This document shows, one piece after another, positions 36,180-44,913 of a stretch of 64,000 bases of DNA. Below the pieces are notes generated by a model that saw only the letters and a list, made by a program, of their open reading frames with translations, had not been told where the DNA came from and did no database searches. This stretch comes from Acinetobacter bouvetii DSM 14964 = CIP 107468 (lineage in GTDB: Bacteria > Pseudomonadota > Gammaproteobacteria > Pseudomonadales > Moraxellaceae): positions 124,001 to 188,000 of the forward strand of contig NZ_KB849727.1 in NCBI RefSeq assembly GCF_000368865.1, written 5' to 3'. The position numbers and the translations under genes are program-made. How positions within the stretch are numbered: the stretch's first letter is position 1; each line of letters starts with the position of its first letter.

Positions 36180-37123
36180 TATTTTGCTCCTGCTTTCCAT
36201 TTAAATAGATGTTGGCCTAGTTTCATCAGCACCACATCGCACACCAAACCAATCACCCCAATGATTAGGATCGCAGCATAAACATTGTCAAAGTTTTGGT
36301 AACGCGCTTGTTGGGTAATAAACCATGTAATCCCAGAAGTCGTGCCGATTAGTTCAGACACGATCAGATAAGTCCAAGCCCAGCCCAGCAAGACACGCAG
36401 GTCGCGGTAAATGTCGGGTAGCGCTGCTGGAATCACCACATGAAACAGGCTTTTCAGTTTATTGGTGCCGAGCGTAAAACCGGCCTCTATCAAGCCGCGG
36501 TCAACCATACGCGTGGTATTGGCAATAATCAGAATCTGCTGAAACAGCGTACCAATCACGATAATGGCAATTTTAGGTGCATCATTAATGCCTAAAATAG
36601 CCACTGCCAATGCGCCAAAAGCAGGTGCGGGCAAGTAGCGGAAAAACTCCACAAAAGGTTCGGTCAGTTGTGATATTTTTTGTGAAAAGCCGCAAAGAAT
36701 GCCAAGCGGAATACCAATGAGTGAGGCAATAAAAAAAGCGCTGAACACAATTTTAATACTGTGCCATAAGCTTTGATGAAACCATGGGGCATCCGGCTGC
36801 GCGGGCGGGGTAATAAATGCGGTCACTAATGCCTTTGCAACTTCATGAGGCGCAGGTAGATAGATTGGATTGACCAGTTTGCCTTGCGGTGGTTCTGCGC
36901 CTGCATTGACCGCAGATTGCGCTTCGGCATAAAACACCGCTTTGTCTACACGGCTATCAACCTGAAAATACGGTACACTGCCAGACTGAGTAATTTGCAC
37001 CTGCGGATGCCATAAAAATGGCGAATAACTCACTGCACACCAAATGAGCACAGGAATTAAAAATGATCCTAAGCCAAGCAATAGCTTGCTTTTTGGACTG
37101 AGCTCTTTTGCGACATAACCCAT
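36179..37123 (-). CDS. ABC transporter permease (SsuC/TauC-like) with long periplasmic insert
   Basis: 314 residues from the ATG at 37123; a TTG at 37132 adds only three. The C-terminal half is a BPD_transp_1 domain with the EAA-like loop EAGFTLGTNKLKSLFHVVIPAALPD. Unlike many SsuC proteins it has an insert of about 75 residues between the first helix and the next (VQITQSGSVPYFQVDSRVDK ... PAPHEVAKAL), as in the urea carboxylase-associated transporters. It is the first gene of the unit with the ATPase, behind a GG-N10-GC promoter. It should complete an importer with the lipoprotein at 29.8 kb. Confidence 0.9.
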   Translation of the reverse strand: MGYVAKELSPKSKLLLGLGSFLIPVLIWCAVSYSPFLWHPQVQITQSGSVPYFQVDSRVDKAVFYAEAQSAVNAGAEPPQGKLVNPIYLPAPHEVAKALVTAFITPPAQPDAPWFHQSLWHSIKIVFSAFFIASLIGIPLGILCGFSQKISQLTEPFVEFFRYLPAPAFGALAVAILGINDAPKIAIIVIGTLFQQILIIANTTRMVDRGLIEAGFTLGTNKLKSLFHVVIPAALPDIYRDLRVLLGWAWTYLIVSELIGTTSGITWFITQQARYQNFDNVYAAILIIGVIGLVCDVVLMKLGQHLFKWKAGAK

Positions 37124-37170
37124 ACTGACCAAGCCCCAATATTACTTTTTTAATAAAACGTAATACTGTT

Positions 37171-37188
37171 AAGCAATTTGAATGCCAA
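37171..37188 (-). promoter_or_regulatory. Sigma-54 type promoter of the permease/ATPase unit
   Basis: Read on the minus strand, TTGGCATTCAAATTGCTT has GG (37186-37185) and GC (37174-37173) ten bases apart and matches the consensus at all but one of the key positions (TGGCAT instead of TGGCAC). It lies about 50 bp before the permease start. A TGCAC motif sits at 37222-37218. The match makes RpoN control of the transporter likely. Confidence 0.68.
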
Positions 37189-37245
37189 ACGTGTGTATGC
37201 CGTGATTTATCGGCTATGTGCAAAGTTAGACAGGCTGTAAACAGC

Positions 37246-37269
37246 AAAAAGCCTGCAAAAGAAGCAGGC
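37246..37269 (-). terminator. Terminator after the sirtuin gene (minus strand)
   Basis: On the minus strand GCCTGC (37269-37264) pairs with GCAGGC (37256-37251), followed by TTTTT. It ends sirtuin transcription before the permease promoter. Confidence 0.82.
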
Positions 37270-37310
37270 GATATCGTTTTTTTGATCAACACTGATGCTG
37301 AAATGTGCTT

Positions 37311-38018
37311 TTATGGCGCAATCAATTGCTGAAAAAGCATTTTCATGCCTTCACTGGCGCCTGCTTTAATCAGCTGATACTGTTCAGGTACGCGCTGATA
37401 ATCTGCTTTCGGATCGATATAAAATGCACGGCAGTTGGCAGGGATTTCGTGAATCAATCCAGCCACAGGATAGACAGCTAGACTCGTGCCAATCACAATA
37501 AAAATATCTGCCGTTTGCACACTCACACTGGCATCTTCATATGCAGGAACTGCTTCGCCAAACCAGATCACATGCGGCCGTAAAGGATAACCATCAGGGC
37601 ACTTATCGGTGTCTAAGTTTAAATCTGAACCTTCAATGGGAAACAATTCCTGCGTGTATTGTGCCTGAGGGCCAGAGCTTTTAGCGAAGCGGATATTGCC
37701 ATGCAGGTGCAGGACATTTTGACTGCCGGCGCGCTCATGCAGGTCATCAATATTTTGGGTAATGACTTGAACATTAAAAAAATCGTCTAGCTCGGCAATC
37801 AGGTGATGCGCCTCATTTGGCACTGCGGCTAATATATGTTTACGGCGCTCATTATAAAAACGCTGCACCAGTTCAGGGTCGCGCGTCCAAGCTTCAGGTG
37901 TGGCCACATCTTCAATACGATGCTGTTCCCACAGCCCATCACTGTCACGAAAAGTATTGATGCCACTTTCCGCGCTCATGCCGGCGCCTGAAAACACCAC
38001 AATTTTTTGCATAGTCAT
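37311..38018 (-). CDS. cobB: Sir2-family NAD-dependent protein deacylase without the zinc tetrad
   Basis: 235 residues. NAD-binding motifs GAGMSAESGINTFRDSDG, TQNIDDLHERAGS and the catalytic His in LHLHGNIRFAKSSG are present, as is RPHVIWFGEAVP. Most sirtuins bind structural zinc with two CxxC pairs after the catalytic His; here that region (SSGPQAQYTQELF ... DTDKCPDGYPLRP) has one cysteine, so no tetrad can form. A known subgroup of bacterial sirtuins is like this. It should remove acetyl or succinyl groups from lysines. Its neighbours do not explain its targets. Confidence 0.9.
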   Translation of the reverse strand: MTMQKIVVFSGAGMSAESGINTFRDSDGLWEQHRIEDVATPEAWTRDPELVQRFYNERRKHILAAVPNEAHHLIAELDDFFNVQVITQNIDDLHERAGSQNVLHLHGNIRFAKSSGPQAQYTQELFPIEGSDLNLDTDKCPDGYPLRPHVIWFGEAVPAYEDASVSVQTADIFIVIGTSLAVYPVAGLIHEIPANCRAFYIDPKADYQRVPEQYQLIKAGASEGMKMLFQQLIAP

Positions 38019-38117
38019 TTAAGCCTTATATTTTAATTTATGAGTCCATTGCGTACGGCTGCATGTGTTGAATGGATAATTCAGCGACTTCACTGTACTG
38101 AATATGAATTGTCATCT

Positions 38118-39053
38118 TCAAGCGGACTGATGCAGTTCCTGCAGTACCCAATCGACAAATTTTTGAATTTGCGGAGAAATGTCCTGACTGGAGTGGACCA
38201 AGTAGTATTTGCGGCTGCCTTGCAATTTCTTGCTGGAAGCAATCACCAGTTCCTTTTTGTTCAGCTCAGATTCAATCAGCATTTGCGGAATCAGCGCCAT
38301 GCCCATGCCATGACTGGCCGCTACAGAAAGCATGGAAAATAATTCATGGCGCTGCCCATCAAATGGTTTGGGATGCTGAATCTGATGCGCCTGAAACCAT
38401 TCTTGCCAAATACTGGGGCGGGTGGTTTGCTGCAGCAGCGGCATTAAAAGCAGTTCTTCATCACTTAGGTCATAGCTGTGTTCATTTTGCATGACTGCTT
38501 CTGGCAAACGGTTTTGAATGAGTGCAGGCGAACAGACGGGAACCACTTCTTCATCCATGAGGTAATGTGCCTGAATGCCGGGCCAATGTTCTATCTGCTG
38601 TTGGGTTCCTGCAAAAATAGCCGCATCAAACACATTTTCATTGAATAAAAAAGGCTTGGTGCTGGTTTCTAAATGTACGGTAATTTCAGGGTGCTGCGTA
38701 TTCAATTTATGCAGTTTCGGCAGCAGCCAGCGTGTTGCGAAAGTCGGGACTACACCAAGTTTTAAAGTCCCGCCTAGGCCTTTATGCGTCATGATGTCTG
38801 CCGTGCTTTTTTCGATTCCCTGCAAATAAGGCTTAATGCCTTTTGCATATTGCTTGCCGGCTTCGGTCAATTCTACGCCGTGGCGTGTCCTACTGAACAG
38901 ATTGACGCCCAAGTATTCTTCCAGCTGCTGAATTTGCCTTGAAACAGCGCTTTGCGTAATAAACAGTTCCTGTGAGGCATGGGTATAACTGGAATGCTTG
39001 GCAGCGGATTCAAAGCAAATCAGGCTTTGCAAAGATGGAATATTACGCCGCAT
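38118..39053 (-). CDS. LysR-family regulator of the glutarate module (GcvA-like)
   Basis: 311 residues. HTH (SSYTHASQELFITQSAVSRQIQQLEEYLG) at the N-terminus and an effector domain with FATRWLLPKL, typical of the GcvA subgroup. It is divergent from gcdH with a 245-bp gap that holds a perfect 11-bp-arm palindrome. I infer that it activates gcdH, and perhaps the following transporter and CoA-transferase genes, in response to glutarate or glutaryl-CoA. The name GcdR is used for analogous regulators but I do not assign it. Confidence 0.88.
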   Translation of the reverse strand: MRRNIPSLQSLICFESAAKHSSYTHASQELFITQSAVSRQIQQLEEYLGVNLFSRTRHGVELTEAGKQYAKGIKPYLQGIEKSTADIMTHKGLGGTLKLGVVPTFATRWLLPKLHKLNTQHPEITVHLETSTKPFLFNENVFDAAIFAGTQQQIEHWPGIQAHYLMDEEVVPVCSPALIQNRLPEAVMQNEHSYDLSDEELLLMPLLQQTTRPSIWQEWFQAHQIQHPKPFDGQRHELFSMLSVAASHGMGMALIPQMLIESELNKKELVIASSKKLQGSRKYYLVHSSQDISPQIQKFVDWVLQELHQSA

Positions 39054-39190
39054 AGATAAAGTCCTTTTTATCGATAGGTATCACAAAATGTCATATACAC
39101 ATAAATTGAATATCACACCATCATCTAAACATAGTGCATTGCGGGGCATAACGGAGTGGCTAAAATGCTTAACTTGGGTTTTGCAGTTTA

Positions 39191-39213
39191 AGTTATGCGG
39201 TAACCGCATAACT
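39191..39213. promoter_or_regulatory. Perfect palindrome upstream of gcdH, candidate LysR site
   Basis: AGTTATGCGGT (39191-39201) and ACCGCATAACT (39203-39213) are exact reverse complements around a single A, and the dyad includes a T-N11-A core. It lies about 85 bp upstream of gcdH between two divergent genes. A weaker similar block, GCATTGCGGGGCATAAC, is at about 39136-39152. Linkage to the LysR gene product is inference. Confidence 0.65.
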
Positions 39214-39298
39214 GCATGCAAATTAATCGTTTGAAAGGAGTGCTTTTCACACATAGCATCAGTGAAAACAAACAAAGCCTGATTAAGCAGAGGAAGCG

Positions 39299-40519
39299 AT
39301 GAATCAAATGGTTAATGTAAAAAAAGCAAAAGTTCAATTCAACTGGCAAGATCCGTTTTTATTAGAGCAGCAATTAACAGAAGAAGAACGCATGATCCGT
39401 GATACAGCGCATGCATATTGTCAAGACCGCTTGCAGCCGCGTGTGCTGGAGCAGTTCCGGCATGAGCAGACCGATCCTGCCATTTTCCGTGAAATGGGGG
39501 AGCTCGGCTTACTTGGGCCAACCATTCCAGAGCAGTACGGCGGTGCCGGTCTTAACTATGTCAGCTATGGCCTGGTGGCGCGTGAAATTGAATATGTCGA
39601 CTCTGGCTACCGCTCAATGGCCAGTGTGCAAAGTTCCTTGGTGATGGTGCCAATTAATGAATTTGGTTCAGAAGAGCAAAAGCAGAAATACCTGCCAAAA
39701 TTGGCAACGGGTGAATACATTGGCTGTTTCGGCCTGACTGAGCCTGACCACGGTTCAGACCCAGGCAGCTTGATTACCCGCGCCAAAAAAGTGGATGGCG
39801 GCTACCGCTTAAGCGGGGCGAAAATGTGGATTACCAACAGTCCAATTGCCGATGTGTTTGTGGTGTGGGCAAAAGAAGTTTCATCAGAAGGCAATGTCGG
39901 AGACATCCGCGGCTTTATTCTGGAAAAAGGCTGGGAAGGGCTTTCAGCACCGGCAATTCATGGCAAAGTAGGCCTGCGTGCATCAATTACAGGTGAAATT
40001 GTGATGGACAATGTCTTTGTTCCTGAAGGGAATGCTTTTCCTGAAGTACGCGGTTTAAAAGGGCCTTTCACGTGCTTGAACAGCGCGCGTTATGGTATTG
40101 CCTGGGGTGCGATGGGCGCAGCGGAATTCTGCTGGCATACAGCACATCAATACACCATGGACCGTAAACAGTTTGGCCGTCCATTGGCTGCTAATCAGTT
40201 GATTCAAAAGAAACTGGCTGATATGCAAACTGAAATTGCATTAGGTTTACAAGCAGCTTTACGTTTTGGCCGTATGAAGGATGAAGGCATTGCTGCGGTT
40301 GAAGGCACATCCCTGATTAAGCGCAATAACTGCGGCAAGGCTCTAGATATTGCCCGTGTAGCCCGTGACATGCTGGGCGGAAACGGCATTTCAGATGAAT
40401 TCGGCGTGGCGCGCCATCTGGTTAACCTTGAAGTGGTAAATACCTACGAAGGTACACATGATGTGCATGCACTGATTTTAGGCCGTGCGCAAACGGGCAT
40501 CGCGGCATTCGGCAACTAA
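39299..40519 (+). CDS. gcdH: Glutaryl-CoA dehydrogenase
   Basis: 406 residues. Acyl-CoA dehydrogenase fold with [15 protein letters not shown], the FAD-binding helix motifs and the C-terminal [21 protein letters not shown], which contains the catalytic glutamate. The last motif is characteristic of GCDH, which oxidises and decarboxylates glutaryl-CoA to crotonyl-CoA. The ribosome site is GAGGAAG. It heads a module with an MFS transporter and a CaiB-type CoA-transferase that would import glutarate and activate it, so a glutarate or lysine-derived degradation route is indicated. Confidence 0.94.
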   Translation: MNQMVNVKKAKVQFNWQDPFLLEQQLTEEERMIRDTAHAYCQDRLQPRVLEQFRHEQTDPAIFREMGELGLLGPTIPEQYGGAGLNYVSYGLVAREIEYVDSGYRSMASVQSSLVMVPINEFGSEEQKQKYLPKLATGEYIGCFGLTEPDHGSDPGSLITRAKKVDGGYRLSGAKMWITNSPIADVFVVWAKEVSSEGNVGDIRGFILEKGWEGLSAPAIHGKVGLRASITGEIVMDNVFVPEGNAFPEVRGLKGPFTCLNSARYGIAWGAMGAAEFCWHTAHQYTMDRKQFGRPLAANQLIQKKLADMQTEIALGLQAALRFGRMKDEGIAAVEGTSLIKRNNCGKALDIARVARDMLGGNGISDEFGVARHLVNLEVVNTYEGTHDVHALILGRAQTGIAAFGN

Positions 40520-40537
40520 CTTAAATTAAGTCATTCA

Positions 40538-40557
40538 GATGCTCTTTCGGGAGCATC
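40538..40557 (+). other. Hairpin between gcdH and the MFS gene
   Basis: GATGCTC and GAGCATC form a 7-bp stem with a 6-base loop just after gcdH. The bases CTT follow but no T-run, so it is a weak terminator at most. The rest of the 242-bp gap shows no clear feature. Confidence 0.45.
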
Positions 40558-40761
40558 CTTAGGGTCTTTGTGCAAAAAATTAACCGTAAATACATGAATA
40601 ACAGTCAATACATAAAGGATTCATCGTGAAATACTCTTGTAAATCTGCATTTTGGCTGAACTGAATTTAGGTGTGAAACCATAAAAAGAAGAAAAATATC
40701 AGGCAGAAGCAGAGACATAGGAATGTCGATGACTCATTTGGGAAAATGAGGTAAATGGATA

Positions 40762-42177
40762 ATGAACAATGAAATGCAAAACAGCGCAGGAGCGCTGAAA
40801 CTGCCAAACAATGTCGGCACAATGCACCGCATTAACAGCAATACATGGAAAATGGCGTTTATTTTCGCTTTTGTGTCGCTGGTGATTGATGGTGTAGATA
40901 TTATGCTGCTGTCATTTAGCTTAACCAGTTTAAAAGCAGAATTTGGCCTATCGTCATTTCAGGCTGGCATGCTCGGCAGTGCTTCTTTGGCTGGCATGGC
41001 GCTAGGCGGCATATCCGGCGGGTGGGCCTGCGACAAGTTTGGCCGTGTTAAAACCATTGCATGGTCAGTGGTATTTTTTTCCGTTATGACCTGCATTTTA
41101 GGCATGACCCAAAGCTATGAACAGTTTCTGATTTTACGCTTTGTCGGCGCGTTTGGCCTGGGTTCGCTTTATATGGCGTGCAACACCTTAATGGCAGAAT
41201 ATGTGCCGACCAAATACCGTACAACGGTGTTGGGCACCCTGCAAACGGGACAAACCGTAGGCTACATTGTTGCAACCTTATTGGCCGGTTCAATTATCCC
41301 GGATCACGGCTGGCGCATGCTGTTTTATGTAACTATTGTTCCTGCTGCTTTTGCATTGATATTCATGCGTTTTGTTCCAGAACCTGCCTCTTGGCAGGAA
41401 GCTAAAATTGAACAGATCAAACGCCGTGAATTGAATTTAGAACCAGTTCTGCAAATGGCTGTTGCTGAAAAAGCGCCATCGGAAAGTATTTATAAACGTA
41501 TTTTTGGGCACAGTAATCACCGCAAAATGTTCCTGCTTTGGATGAGCACAGCCGCTTTTCTGCAGTTCGGCTATTACGGCGTCAATAACTGGATGCCGAC
41601 TTATTTGGAAACAGAACTGGGCATGAACTTTAAAGCCATGACTGGCTATATGGTTGGCGCTTATACCGCAATGATTCTAGGTAAAATTTTATCAGGCTAT
41701 GCGGCTGACAAGCTGGGACGCCGAGTCACTTTTGTCTTTGGAACGGTCGCTACAGCTGCATTTTTGCCAGTGATTATTTTCTATAATACGCCAGCCAACA
41801 TTGCTTATTTACTTGTAACTTTTGGCTTTTTATACGGTATTCCGTATGGCGTGAATGCAACGTATATGGCAGAAAGCTTTTCTACTGATGTACGCGGTAC
41901 AGCGATTGGCGGAGCCTACAACATGGGCCGTTTAGGCGCAGCCATTGCTCCTGCAACCATTGGCATGATTGCCGCAGGCGGATCATTCACTATGGCCTTT
42001 ATTGTGATGGGTGCCGCTTACTTTATTGCGGGTGTTATTCCAGGCCTGTTTATTCGAGAGCGTCAGTATGACCCTCAGCAAGCCGCTGTTGCAGCAGAAC
42101 AGCAAAAACTTGCGAAATTGGATACACATACATCTGATGAAAGCAAAGCGATTTCCAAACCAGCCACAGCAAAATAA
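40762..42177 (+). CDS. MFS transporter, aromatic acid/dicarboxylate AAHS family
   Basis: 471 residues with twelve predicted transmembrane segments. The MFS signature between helices 2 and 3 is CDKFGRVKTI and the helix 8/9 repeat is ADKLGRRVTF. Helix 1 contains DGVDIMLLSFSL, the acidic motif of AAHS proton symporters. It lies between gcdH and the CoA-transferase gene, and I infer glutarate or a related diacid as the substrate. The gap of 54 bp to the next gene indicates co-transcription. Confidence 0.9.
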   Translation: MNNEMQNSAGALKLPNNVGTMHRINSNTWKMAFIFAFVSLVIDGVDIMLLSFSLTSLKAEFGLSSFQAGMLGSASLAGMALGGISGGWACDKFGRVKTIAWSVVFFSVMTCILGMTQSYEQFLILRFVGAFGLGSLYMACNTLMAEYVPTKYRTTVLGTLQTGQTVGYIVATLLAGSIIPDHGWRMLFYVTIVPAAFALIFMRFVPEPASWQEAKIEQIKRRELNLEPVLQMAVAEKAPSESIYKRIFGHSNHRKMFLLWMSTAAFLQFGYYGVNNWMPTYLETELGMNFKAMTGYMVGAYTAMILGKILSGYAADKLGRRVTFVFGTVATAAFLPVIIFYNTPANIAYLLVTFGFLYGIPYGVNATYMAESFSTDVRGTAIGGAYNMGRLGAAIAPATIGMIAAGGSFTMAFIVMGAAYFIAGVIPGLFIRERQYDPQQAAVAAEQQKLAKLDTHTSDESKAISKPATAK

Positions 42178-42231
42178 AAAGATCGGCCATGGGCACAATC
42201 CAACCGTGTTCATGGTCAAAGGAGTAAATAG

Positions 42232-43461
42232 ATGGGCGCATTGCAAGGCATTCGAGTTTTAGATTTAAGCCGTGTATTGGCTGGACCATGGTGCGGCCAA
42301 ATTCTGGCGGACTTAGGCGCTGAGGTAATTAAAATTGAACGGCCGCAGGCGGGTGATGACACGCGCATGTGGGGGCCGCCTTGGATGCCGGATCAGCACG
42401 GCAAGCCAACACGTGAATCAGGCTACTTCCAATGTACGAACCGCAACAAATACTCAGTGGCAATTGATATTGCTAGTACAGAAGGGCAAGTGCTTATTTA
42501 TGAAATTGCCAAAACTGCAGATGTTGTGATTGAAAACTACAAAGCAGGTTCACTTGCCAAATACGGTTTAGACTATGCGTCATTGAGCGCTTTAAACCCC
42601 AATATCGTGTACTGCTCAATCACCGGTTTTGGTCAAGATGGCCCGCGTGCGGAAGAGCCGGGCTATGACTTTATTATTCAAGGCATGTCTGGTCTGATGA
42701 GCATTACCGGTGAAGCAGATGATTTGGCTGGTGGCGGGGCGCAGAAAGTCGGTGTGGCCGTGGTGGATATTCAAACTGGACTGTATTCAACCATTGCCAT
42801 TCAGGCAGCCTTATTGGCTCGGCAGCATACAGGACGCGGTCAATATATTGATATGTCTTTACTGGATGTACAGGTGGCAGCTTTGGCAAATCAAGGCATG
42901 AACTATCTGACATCGGGCAAAGCGCCGCAGCGTATGGGCAATAAGCACCCAAATATTGTGCCTTATCAAACTTTTAAGGCAAAAGATAAAGAGTTTATTA
43001 TCGCTTGCGGCAATGACAAGCAATTTAAAGACTTGTGTCTAGCTATTGGCTATACCGAATTATTGGATGATGCACAATTTATGCGCAACCAAGACCGCGT
43101 AAAAAATCGTGATGTGCTCATTCCTTTATTGTCAGCTTATTTCTTGGAAAAAACAGCTGGAGAATGGGTCAATGCGATTCATGCGGTTAAAGTGCCTGTC
43201 GGTGTGATTAATACAATTGAAGATGCTCTGAATGAACCGCAAATTCAGCACCGCAACATGGTGGTGAATATTCCCCATAAGCTGAACAATGATTTTAAAG
43301 TCATTGGGTCACCTATGAAATTCTCCGATACACCTGTGGAATACCGGCACGCGCCGCCGCAATTGGGTGAGCACACGATGCAGATTTTATCGTGTTTTAA
43401 GACGGCAGATGAACTGAAGGCCTTAAAAGCGCAGGGCATTATTGATGGAGACGTAGCCTAG
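42232..43461 (+). CDS. CaiB/BaiF (class III) CoA-transferase, probable glutarate CoA-transferase
   Basis: 409 residues with the class III features: GIRVLDLSRVLAGPWCGQILADLGAEVIKIE at the N-terminus, the nucleophilic aspartate in DMSLLDVQVAAL (about residue 209) and SITGFGQDGPRAEEPGYD. These enzymes transfer CoA between carboxylic acids. Its position after gcdH and a diacid transporter suggests it makes glutaryl-CoA from glutarate using succinyl-CoA. It is the last gene of the unit and ends at a clear terminator. The donor is not determined by sequence. Confidence 0.9.
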   Translation: MGALQGIRVLDLSRVLAGPWCGQILADLGAEVIKIERPQAGDDTRMWGPPWMPDQHGKPTRESGYFQCTNRNKYSVAIDIASTEGQVLIYEIAKTADVVIENYKAGSLAKYGLDYASLSALNPNIVYCSITGFGQDGPRAEEPGYDFIIQGMSGLMSITGEADDLAGGGAQKVGVAVVDIQTGLYSTIAIQAALLARQHTGRGQYIDMSLLDVQVAALANQGMNYLTSGKAPQRMGNKHPNIVPYQTFKAKDKEFIIACGNDKQFKDLCLAIGYTELLDDAQFMRNQDRVKNRDVLIPLLSAYFLEKTAGEWVNAIHAVKVPVGVINTIEDALNEPQIQHRNMVVNIPHKLNNDFKVIGSPMKFSDTPVEYRHAPPQLGEHTMQILSCFKTADELKALKAQGIIDGDVA

Positions 43462-43502
43462 TAAAAACATAATGATTGATTAAGTTTTTACGTTCCTGTT
43501 TT

Positions 43503-43534
43503 GGCCGAAGGACTCCAATACTTCGGCCTTTTTT
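43503..43534 (+). terminator. Terminator after the CoA-transferase gene
   Basis: GGCCGAAG and CTTCGGCC form an 8-bp stem with a 10-base loop, followed by six T residues. Confidence 0.93.
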
Positions 43535-43552
43535 ACTCAATTGAATATTCGT

Positions 43553-43942
43553 TTAGCGAATACTTTCAATTTTAATTTTCTTTATAAAGAATAATTCTTC
43601 ATCAGCGCTTGGACCTGCAATACGGTCACGATTTTGTTCGTATGAAAGAGAAGCCCATACTTTTGCGCCTTGGTATTTTTTCTTTAAGCTATAACCATCA
43701 GATTCTGGATTATACACAAACCAGTTTCCGCAATGCTGCACGCAATAGGCATTTATATCCCGGTTTTTAACGTCTTTCAATTGCACAGAAAGATCATCGA
43801 TACCGCCTCCACTGACTAGAGTATAGGCCTTTATATCGGCAGTACGTTGAGTTGTGACATCTGCGCTAGAAATAGCAGGACTAAAGCCGATTGCTAAACT
43901 AAAAAGCAGCATTGATCCGTTTTTTGGATATTGATGAATCAT
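43553..43942 (-). CDS. Small secreted protein, unknown function
   Basis: 129 residues with a probable signal peptide (hydrophobic stretch MLLFSLAIGFSPAISSA, cleaved near residue 27). The mature part has two cysteines (NAYCVQHCGNW) that could form a disulfide and a beta-rich pattern (VWASLSYEQNRD). I do not recognise the family. It lies between the converging CoA-transferase and the end of the cat operon and has no obvious partner. Confidence 0.65.
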   Translation of the reverse strand: MIHQYPKNGSMLLFSLAIGFSPAISSADVTTQRTADIKAYTLVSGGGIDDLSVQLKDVKNRDINAYCVQHCGNWFVYNPESDGYSLKKKYQGAKVWASLSYEQNRDRIAGPSADEELFFIKKIKIESIR

Positions 43943-43998
43943 TCTTTTAATTGTCCATTTATTTTTAGAGTGGCTATTAAATCAAAGCCTTCAAACGA

Positions 43999-44030
43999 AA
44001 TAAAGCCCTACACAATGGTAAGGCTTTATT
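43999..44030. terminator. Terminator at the end of the ben/cat operon
   Basis: AATAAAGCC (43999-44007) pairs with GGCTTTATT (44022-44030). On the minus strand it follows catD and ends in TTT; it can act on both strands. Confidence 0.8.
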
Positions 44031-44066
44031 TTAAAAGATCATACTACATTGAATTTTTTCAGTTGC

Positions 44067-44846
44067 TTATTGCTGTAAAAAGCTTTGAATAGCCTGATTA
44101 AAGGCTTTCGGCTGTTCAATGTTTGAAATATGCGATGCATTGATCTCAAACAATGAGCTGCTGCGGACATTATTGATAATGTATTGTGCATCCGCCACAG
44201 TAGTGACAGGGTCTTTTTGACCGGCAACCACCAGTGTTGGTACCGTAATATTTTTAAGCTGTTCCCGCACATCCGCTTTAGCCAAAGCTTCACAGCAGCT
44301 TGCATAACCTTCTGGGCTGCCAGCACCAAGATCGTTACTCAAAGATTCTACAATTGCTGTGTTGCTTCGGATAAAGGGTTCGGTAAACCAACGCGATGCT
44401 GCAGTCTCTGCAATTGGCTTGAGGCCTTGCTCACGAACAAGTTGTGCACGGTCGTTCCATGCCTGCTCTTGACCAATTTTTGCTGCAGTGTTGCAGACAA
44501 TCACATGGTTAAAACGTTCAGGGTGATGAATGGCCAGCCATTGACCTGTAAGTCCACCCATAGAAATGCCACAGAAGCTAGCTTTTTGAATATTCAGATG
44601 ATCGAGTAGATTGACGACATCTGTTCCCAGCTGTTCTATGCTGTATGGTCCTTGCGGTGCGGTGGATGCACCGTGACCTCGGGTGTCATAGCAGACAATA
44701 AAATAGTCTTTTTTAAAGAAATTTATCTGCGGCTGCCACATTTGATAATTTGTTCCCAGAGAATTGGAAAAAATAATCGCAGGTTTGCGGGCATCACCAA
44801 AAGTTGCGTAATTGATCGCTGCATCATTGGATATAAATGTAGGCAT
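44067..44846 (-). CDS. catD: 3-oxoadipate enol-lactonase
   Basis: 259 residues, alpha/beta-hydrolase. The nucleophile is in FCGISMGGLTGQW (Ser about 95), the acid in AGQKDPVTT, and the histidine in INASHISNIEQP. It opens 3-oxoadipate enol-lactone to 3-oxoadipate. Last gene of the cat/ben unit. A paralogous pcaD elsewhere in Acinetobacter genomes is common, so the symbol follows the cat context. A hairpin repeat separates it from catF. Confidence 0.92.
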   Translation of the reverse strand: MPTFISNDAAINYATFGDARKPAIIFSNSLGTNYQMWQPQINFFKKDYFIVCYDTRGHGASTAPQGPYSIEQLGTDVVNLLDHLNIQKASFCGISMGGLTGQWLAIHHPERFNHVIVCNTAAKIGQEQAWNDRAQLVREQGLKPIAETAASRWFTEPFIRSNTAIVESLSNDLGAGSPEGYASCCEALAKADVREQLKNITVPTLVVAGQKDPVTTVADAQYIINNVRSSSLFEINASHISNIEQPKAFNQAIQSFLQQ

Positions 44847-44870
44847 GTTTTGAATCCTTAATTTTATAAA

Positions 44871-44900
44871 TCCCCCTAAATCCCCCTTTGATAAGGGGGA
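44871..44900. repeat. GGGGGA-type intergenic hairpin repeat between catF and catD
   Basis: TCCCCCTAAA is followed by TCCCCCTT (44881-44888), a TGAT loop and AAGGGGGA (44893-44900). The combination of an 8-bp stem with a second copy of TCCCCCT next to it is the pattern of a dispersed intergenic repeat; a similar element is at 46289-46324. Confidence 0.65.
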
Positions 44901-44913
44901 CTTTTATTGAGGA

